Part shown: in pieces, positions 5,684-10,000 of the stretch
How positions within the stretch are numbered: position 1 is the first letter of the stretch
How the letters are laid out: the number at the start of each line of letters is the position of its first letter
Source: Monoplex corrugatus
Taxonomy: Eukaryota; Mollusca; Gastropoda; Littorinimorpha; Ranellidae
Direction: 5' to 3'
Length of the DNA: 10,000 nt
Assembly: GCA_030674185.1 (NCBI GenBank)
Contig: JAPXFY010000018.1
Coordinates: 45,825,932-45,835,931 of the forward strand
The notes under the pieces: generated by a model
Told to the model about the DNA's origin: nothing
Database searches by the model: none
What the model saw: the letters and a program-made list of their open reading frames with translations, nothing else
Made by a program: the position numbers and the translations under genes

Positions 5684-5946
5684 GGGTTTGTTTGTTTTTT
5701 TCGTGTCATACTTTTGTGATTTTTTTTAGTATGTGTTGGTATGTCTGATCATAATTTGTCGCGTCACGACATTGTGTTCTACTGATTTTCTTAACTCAGG
5801 ACATTTTGTTCTGTTAAATTTGTATTCTGGATGCAACATTGCACGCATGATGTAGAATACTGTCTTTGCAGTGAGGTAGATTACAGCGTTGCTGGCTGCT
5901 ACTAACACCCCCGAAAACGGAATATGATTTGCCTTAATGGCAAGGT
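5684..5946. other. Unassigned stretch with a chance-length minus-strand frame
   Basis: A minus-strand frame of 90 codons covers 5726-5998. Its conceptual peptide has hydrophobic segments, but I recognise no family, the start lies beside an AAAAC microsatellite, and no splice or promoter context supports it. It is not called as a gene. Confidence 0.3.
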
Positions 5947-5970
5947 AAAACAAAACAAAACAAAACAAAA
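5947..5970. repeat. (AAAAC)n microsatellite
   Basis: Between four and five AAAAC units, ending in AAAATTAAAT. Confidence 0.9.
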
Positions 5971-6060
5971 TTAAATAACAATGGCCATACGCATGCAAAC
6001 TAACTCTATAAATTCGAGTTTACGAGGGAGTTGCAACTGATGAACGAAAATCTCTCCCAG

Positions 6061-6215
6061 AACAACAACAATGAAAACAATAGCAATAATAATAATAATA
6101 ATAATAACAATAATAGTACTAAAAACAATAACAGTAACAGCAACAATAGCAACACCAGTAACAGCAGTAGCAGCAGCAGCAACAACAACAACAACAACAA
6201 GAAACAAACAAATAA
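6061..6215. repeat. Compound AAC/AAT/AGC trinucleotide microsatellite
   Basis: AAC units, then AAT units (6084-6108), then AAC/AGT mixtures, then AGC units (6163-6181), then AAC units (6181-6200). A 70-codon plus-strand frame through it encodes Asn and Ser runs. Every reading frame of such DNA is low complexity, so it is not called a gene. Confidence 0.92.
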
Positions 6216-6452
6216 ACTGCTTCAAACAAATGAAAGAACTTAGGCAAACGACTATTGAAACGTTCGCGATCAAAACATTTTCCCATCAAAATTGTCGGAC
6301 AATGCAATCAATAAATCCTTTTCTCCCAGCACTTTAGGACACCATTTATCGTTATTGTTATCATTTTAAACACTGAAAAGAAGCTCAGTGTCACGAAAAC
6401 CTTAGTCTGCATGAGTATAATAACAATTGTGAGTTAAACCTCTTAATATCAG
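6216..6452. other. Unassigned AT-rich stretch
   Basis: No gene or mobile element end is recognised. The sequence leads into the minisatellite that follows and may contain older, unreadable units of it. Confidence 0.35.
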
Positions 6453-7061
6453 ATATCGTTTCATTTTTCGAAATCTTAGAAGCAGTTTAAATGTTGAAAA
6501 ATTATTTGATATTTCGATCTTATGGAAGCATAGAAGCATTCTCAATGTTAAAAACTGTTTCATTGTTCGATCTCTTAGGAGCATTTTAAATGCTGAATTT
6601 TTGAGATTACAGTTAAAGATTATTTGATGTTTTGGTTTCTTAGAAGCATTCTGAATGTTAAAATTGTTTGACGTTTTTATATCCTAGAATTGAAAGCTGG
6701 AGGGAAAGAAAACACCAGGTAGACCCATGGAGAAAGTATGGACGGACTTGCAGAGTGGCTGAGGACAGAGAGGGTGGAAGATGTGCTTGCAGCAACAGGG
6801 GATAGACTCGTATGGAAGACAACGATCTTCAACGCCATGCAGCAGGGCACATGATGATGACGAGAAGCAATTTGAATATTAAAAATGTTTTGCTATTTCG
6901 ATCTCCTAGAAGCTTCTTCATGTTATAATTATTTGATGTTTTGATCTCTATAAGCGTTCTAGATATCAAAATTATTTGATGTTTTTATTTCCTAGAAGCA
7001 TTCTAAATAATCAGATCATTTGATGTTTTGACCTCCTAAAAGCGTCGTGAATGTTCAAAAA
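6453..7061. repeat. Diverged minisatellite, about 44-bp unit
   Basis: About nine units share the plan TTATTTGATGTTTTGAT, CTCCTAGAAGC, ATTCTNAATGTTAAAA. Unit boundaries fall near 6501, 6553, 6620, 6663, 6882, 6924, 6968 and 7011. Units are strongly diverged, and one near 6590-6620 carries extra sequence. The fifth unit is split by a LINE fragment: its first half ends CCTAGAA at 6689 and its second half resumes AGAAGCAATTTGAATATTAAA at 6863. Confidence 0.8.
6690..6862 (+). pseudogene. 5'-truncated LINE 3' end, second copy
   Basis: This copy is homologous to 1767-1930. Both share GAAAGCTGG, a GGTAGACCCA block, GGACGGACTTGCAGAGTGGC, an AGGGTGG block and AACGCCATGC followed by GCAGGGCAC. Conceptual translation gives KLEGKKTPGRP, then after a frameshift LAEWLRTERVEDVL, GDRLVWK and NAMQQGT with TGA at 6852-6854. 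It therefore encodes only the last 55 or so residues of the same LINE polyprotein and is strongly 5' truncated, as usual for target-primed insertions. It sits inside a minisatellite unit, and AGAA occurs on both sides (6686-6689 and 6863-6866), a possible short target duplication. The 3' tail is GATGATGACG. Confidence 0.85.
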
Positions 7062-7300
7062 GTATGAGCGCTTTCACCAGAACATATGCAAAATTTAAAC
7101 AATATTTAACATTTAGAATACCAGTAGGAGATACCAGGCCTACCAAACTATAACACGTATTCAGAGAACAGTCAAAAATCCCTGTACATACTTTTTCATC
7201 GATAAACAGATGCAGAGAACATGAACAGAAAATACAAAGATGAAAGTACACAGACTGTCTCCAGGGTTAGCCTGAAACCAAATCCCTTTTGAATAATTAA
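7062..7300. other. Unassigned AT-rich stretch
   Basis: Complex sequence with no recognised gene; the minus-strand frames over it (67 and 71 codons) match no domain I know. It ends in TTAATTAA at 7297-7304, where the next element starts. Confidence 0.35.
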
Positions 7301-7650
7301 TTAACCCTTTTAACTCCCCGCACCCTATCCACCAGCATCCTGCATTGTCAAACCATGCCAGCAAAACAAAAACGTAACCCTTTTGACTCCCTCACCCTAT
7401 CCACCAGCATCCTGCATTGTCAACCAAGATAGTAGTAGTAGCAAAACAAAAACATAATCCTTTTGACTCTCTCACCCTGTCCACCAGCACCCTGCATTGT
7501 CAAACCATGCTAGCAAAACAAAAACGTAACCCTTTTGACTCCCTCACCCTATCCACCAGCTTCCTGCAGAAAGTTGGTGGATAGGATGAGGGATTGAAAG
7601 GATTAAGTTTTTGCAGTTGGTGGATAGGGTACGGGGAGTCAAAGGGTTAA
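7301..7650 (+). mobile_element. piggyBac-like MITE, copy 5 (L-L-L-H-S)
   Basis: A 350-bp version of the family with three L arms. Module starts are 7301 (TTAA), 7374 (GTAA), 7454 (ATAA), 7526 (GTAA, start of H) and 7603 (TTAA, start of S), closing at TTAA 7647-7650. L units of 73, 80 and 72 bp share CCACCAGCATCCTGCATTGT (CACC in the third), the CAACCATGC-like block and AGCAAAACAAAAAC. The middle L has gained about four TAG triplets (7430-7440). H is a 77-bp palindrome with CTTCCTGCAGAAAG at its centre, and S is 44 bp. All junctions between L units have lost the first T of TTAA, whereas the outer TTAAs are intact. It is non-coding. Confidence 0.78.
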
Positions 7651-7926
7651 TCCATCATTAGTACTAACACGACGGGATCACGTGCGTGGTCAAATGAATA
7701 ATCAATGTTTTTTTTGCACGTGGCGAAGATGATTAATGTGATATCCTGTGCGGAAAATGATTAAAATTTCAGTCGGTGGTAGTTTTAATCGGTGTTTTTC
7801 CTGGTTAATTCAGTCAAGTGGGTGTTTGTCATTATGCGGGACGGCAGGGCCGAGAACTCTAAACTTAATTCCTTGTTCAGGCGTCCAGTTATCTCCGCCT
7901 TAGCGTGCCTTCGTTTGTCCTGGTTT

Positions 7927-7927
<1 letters not shown>
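7651..7927. other. Unassigned stretch with one perfect hairpin
   Basis: Complex sequence with no recognised gene. GATTAAAA at 7759-7766 and TTTTAATC at 7783-7790 form a perfect 8-bp stem around 16 bases. A plus-strand frame from 7792 soon runs into the GT array and is not called. Confidence 0.35.
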
Positions 7928-8019
<92 letters not shown>

Positions 8020-8152
8020 GTGTGTGTGTGTGTGTGTGTGTGAGCAGGAGAGGGGTGTGTGTGTGTGTGTGAGTGTGTGTGTGTGTATGTGGTGGTGTGT
8101 GTGTGTGTGTGTGGTGTGTGTGTTGTGTGTGTGTGGTGAGACAGAGAGAGAG

Positions 8153-8203
<51 letters not shown>

Positions 8204-8335
8204 CGTGGTGTGAGAGACACAGAGAGAAAGAGAGAGTGTGTTAGTGGTGTGTGTGTGTGTAAGACAGGAGAGAAGGTGTATGTGTGTCTGTATGTGTATG
8301 TCTTTGTGTCTGTGTGTCAGTGTGTGTGTGAAAAT
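7928..8335. repeat. Long (GT)n array punctuated by AG-rich blocks
   Basis: About 400 bp of GT with phase slips (TGTTGTG near 7982 and 8018) and purine-rich blocks at 8042-8056, 8138-8156, 8212-8237 and 8261-8275. The blocks at 8138 and 8212 are similar (GAGACAGAGAGAGAG and GAGAGACACAGAGAG) and start 74 bp apart, each followed by GT. Cys-Val frames over it are artefacts. Confidence 0.95.
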
Positions 8336-8633
8336 CAGGGTACTGTCCCTGGAAGGGGAGAGGGGGGGGAGGAGTTGTGGGGGTGCTCATCACCACGATG
8401 CAATCTGGTATCCCCCCCCCCTCCGTCCCCTCTGCGGGGATTTTTGTCCCAGTAAGAATAGGATTCCCATCTTCAGAATTACAAAGGCACCCCCATACAA
8501 ATTGTCAGCAACCACTGGCAAAACTTAGCTGACTCTGATATGAGGTGATCAGTACACATAAGATCATCGTGAACAAGATCAGACAGAATGGAAGTAAATG
8601 TGGTGATAACAACAGAAATGAAACGGACTGAGA
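8336..8633. other. Unassigned stretch with a G run and a C run
   Basis: AGGGGAGAGGGGGGGAGG near 8355-8372 and a C11 run at 8412-8422 followed by TCCGTCCCC repeat, in weaker form, the G-run then C-run layout of 4411-4507. No gene is recognised. Confidence 0.4.
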
Positions 8634-8882
8634 AGAAAGAAAGAAAAAAAAAGCAAGCAAGCAAGCAAGCAAGCAGGCAAGCAAGCAGAAGCAAGCAAGC
8701 AACATACCAACCAAACATACAGAAGACAACCAACCAAAGAATCAACCAACGAGCAAACAAACGAACGAACGAACGAACGACTAACGAACAACCAACCAAC
8801 CAACCAACCAACACAACCAACCAACAACCAACCAACCAACCAGCCAGCCAGTCAACCAACCAACCAACCAACCAACACAACC

Positions 8883-8883
<1 letters not shown>
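8634..8883. repeat. Serial tetranucleotide microsatellites (AAGA, AAGC, AACG, AACC)
   Basis: AAGA units (8634-8645) and an A9 run lead into AAGC (8651-8702), AACC (8706-8750), AACG (8757-8788) and AACC again (8790-8883) with CAGC and ACACA interruptions. The neighbouring motifs differ by one base at a time. Frames across it give Gln, Asn and Thr runs and are not genes. Confidence 0.93.

Positions 8884-8934
<51 letters not shown>
8884..8934. repeat. (CA)n microsatellite
   Basis: About 50 bp of pure CA that directly continues the preceding AACC array. Confidence 0.97.
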
Positions 8935-8937
<3 letters not shown>

Positions 8938-8983
8938 CGTCTAATATCACGTATAGTGAAAAGACGTTAAATCAAAGAACGAA
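8935..8983. other. Possible retroposon 3' tail motif
   Basis: GTCTAATATCACGTATAGTG, AAAAGACGTTAAATCAAAGA and then GAAC and AAAC repeats. The layout parallels 3464-3502 (TATCAC block, GACGTTAA, simple repeat). It may be the 3' end of a SINE or LINE whose tail seeded the following array; the body of such an element cannot be traced upstream because that is microsatellite. Confidence 0.35.
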
Positions 8984-9145
8984 CACACACAAACACACAC
9001 ACACACACCACACACACAACACCAGCACGCACACACACAAACAAATAAACAAACAAGCAAACACATCTACGCATACAAACACACACAAAAAACAAACAAA
9101 CAAAACCGACGCAAACACAAGCAAACAAACAAACAAGACAAACAA
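8984..9145. repeat. Mixed CA and AAAC repeat tract
   Basis: CA dinucleotides (8984-9040) pass into AAAC/AAAT tetranucleotides (9038-9145) with interruptions. Confidence 0.9.
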
Positions 9146-9640
9146 AATCCCCACTTTCTGGATATTCTGTGCAGGAAATTTTCCCCTCTTTATAAGCAGC
9201 TGGGCTGAGGTCCACTTAATGTGAATGTTTGACATTTCAGTCTGTTCTTTTCTAATTTTTAAATTTTTTTTACCGTCACCATTGTCTAGAAATATTACGT
9301 GGCAAACGTCACACGACATAGCAATAAATTCATTCGTTTTGACAAGAAAAACACCTGAGCTTCATATTTGCTTACGGTACGTGTGTGTGGCTGACATTTT
9401 GGTCTCTCTGAAAATGTTGCATGCTTTTCTTCAAACCGGCGACGCAGATTGTTGAATGTCACAATGTTGTTGACTGTAGTGAGTCACGAGTGTCATTTAC
9501 GGAACACATTTTATTTTACTTTGCTGTACGTGCGTCGTAGTTATTACAGAGACGATGTCATCATCAATCATCACAGATGCAGACATTGATCTGGAATTTC
9601 TGCCATAAATAAATTAAGAATGATCAGTTTTGTTTTTGTT
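9146..9640. other. Unassigned complex stretch
   Basis: No mobile element or gene is recognised. TGAGTCA at 9480-9486 matches the AP-1 consensus and is preceded by TGACT at 9471, but one such site has no predictive value alone. A short frame from ATG 9555 has stop TAA at 9606 and is not called. Confidence 0.35.
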
Positions 9641-9705
9641 TTTTTTTTCTTGTTTTTTGTTTTACATTTTGCTTTATTTTTTGTTGTTGTTGTTGGTTTT
9701 AGTTC
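9641..9705. repeat. T-rich and TTG-rich tract
   Basis: T runs and TTTTG units (about 9628-9680) followed by five or so TTG triplets (9680-9696), leading into the GT array. Confidence 0.75.
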
Positions 9706-9709
9706 TGTG

Positions 9710-9766
<57 letters not shown>

Positions 9767-9780
9767 GTGTGTTGTTGTGT
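9706..9780. repeat. (GT)n microsatellite
   Basis: About 60 bp of GT with TGTTGTG slips at both ends, grading into GTTGTT. Confidence 0.95.
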
Positions 9781-10000
9781 GTTTTTGTTGTTGTTTTTTT
9801 GTTCCTTTATGCACTGGAAGCCATTTTACAAGAAGATTATTGCGTGCGTATGTAAATCGTTGAAATTCTAAATGTTTGTTGTGTAAACATTGGCAAATTC
9901 TGTTCGAGTCCGTTGACTCTCACTTATTTTTTCAGTCAGACCCACAAAAAGAAAAAAAAAAATATATATAGTTTTATTGCAATGTGGACCTTTTCACACA
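9781..10000. other. Unassigned stretch to the window end
   Basis: AT-rich sequence with a TTG/T-rich start, an A11 run near 9951-9961 followed by TATATATA, and no recognised gene. Any feature that continues past 10000 cannot be judged. Confidence 0.35.

Noticed and set aside
5726..5998. 90-codon minus-strand frame with hydrophobic segments, reminiscent of a membrane protein
   Set aside because: No recognisable motif, start placed next to an AAAAC microsatellite, and length within what chance gives in such DNA.
6031..6243. Asn/Ser-rich frame that could be a prion-like protein
   Set aside because: It is entirely a compound AAC/AAT/AGC microsatellite with overlapping open frames on both strands and no flanking conserved sequence.
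7301..7650. CRISPR-like pattern of spaced near-identical repeats
   Set aside because: The spacers are also repeated, the units are transposon arms with TTAA boundaries, and the surroundings are eukaryotic.
8588..8944. Gln/Asn/Thr-rich plus-strand frame and the Trp/Leu/Val-rich minus-strand frame over it
   Set aside because: Both arise from AAGC, AACC, AACG and CA arrays.
9555..9608. Short frame beginning ATGTCATCATCAATC
   Set aside because: Only 17 codons, no Kozak-like support beyond the ATG, and no continuing exon visible.

Overview
The window looks like intergenic or intronic DNA of a eukaryote, most likely an animal. It holds long GT/CA, trinucleotide and tetranucleotide microsatellites, debris of a non-LTR retrotransposon, TTAA-bounded non-autonomous DNA elements, and no bacterial gene organisation. 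This repeat mixture would fit a mollusc such as a marine snail, but that is an impression and no single-copy gene is present to test it. I find no intact protein-coding gene, rRNA, tRNA or CRISPR array. Nearly all long open frames come from microsatellites (Cys-Val, Thr-His or Asn-Ser runs).

The main structure is a family of short elements, each boundary being TTAA followed inward by CCCTTTGA. Good copies lie at 93-269, 1084-1261, 3554-3744, 3916-4184 and 7301-7650, with decayed pieces at 405-466 and 3343-3413. Each is built from three TTAA-phased modules: a long arm L (about 70-74 bp), an imperfect palindrome H (about 59-78 bp) and a short arm S (about 44 bp), in the order L-H-S or its reverse complement. 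L is doubled in the 3916 copy and tripled in the 7301 copy. TTAA target sites and CCC...GGG termini are hallmarks of the piggyBac superfamily, so these are best read as piggyBac-like MITEs; no transposase is present. A host repeat occurs with the element inserted (1-279) and twice in empty-looking form (504-600, 1013-1070), which supports past mobility at TTAA.

Layout: 1-600 host repeats plus the first element; 600-1080 mostly unassigned; 1084-1261 second element; 1357-1926 decayed C-terminal part of a LINE reverse transcriptase, ending in a CAA/ACC microsatellite; 2067-2870 AT-rich and unassigned; 2873-3192 CA, CAGA and GGCA arrays; 3213-4184 second copy of the 130-bp host repeat and three TTAA elements or pieces; 4411-4507 opposed G and C runs; 4650-5683 ACT, CA and GT arrays; 5947-6215 AAAAC and AAC/AAT/AGC arrays; 6453-7061 a 44-bp minisatellite split by a second, 5'-truncated copy of the same LINE; 7301-7650 the most elaborate TTAA element; 7928-9145 GT, AG, AAGC, AACC and CA arrays; 9146-10000 mostly unassigned, with one more GT array.

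No genes work together here. What the window records is interacting repeats: TTAA elements nesting and multiplying arms, LINE tails lying beside microsatellites, and a LINE landing inside a tandem array.
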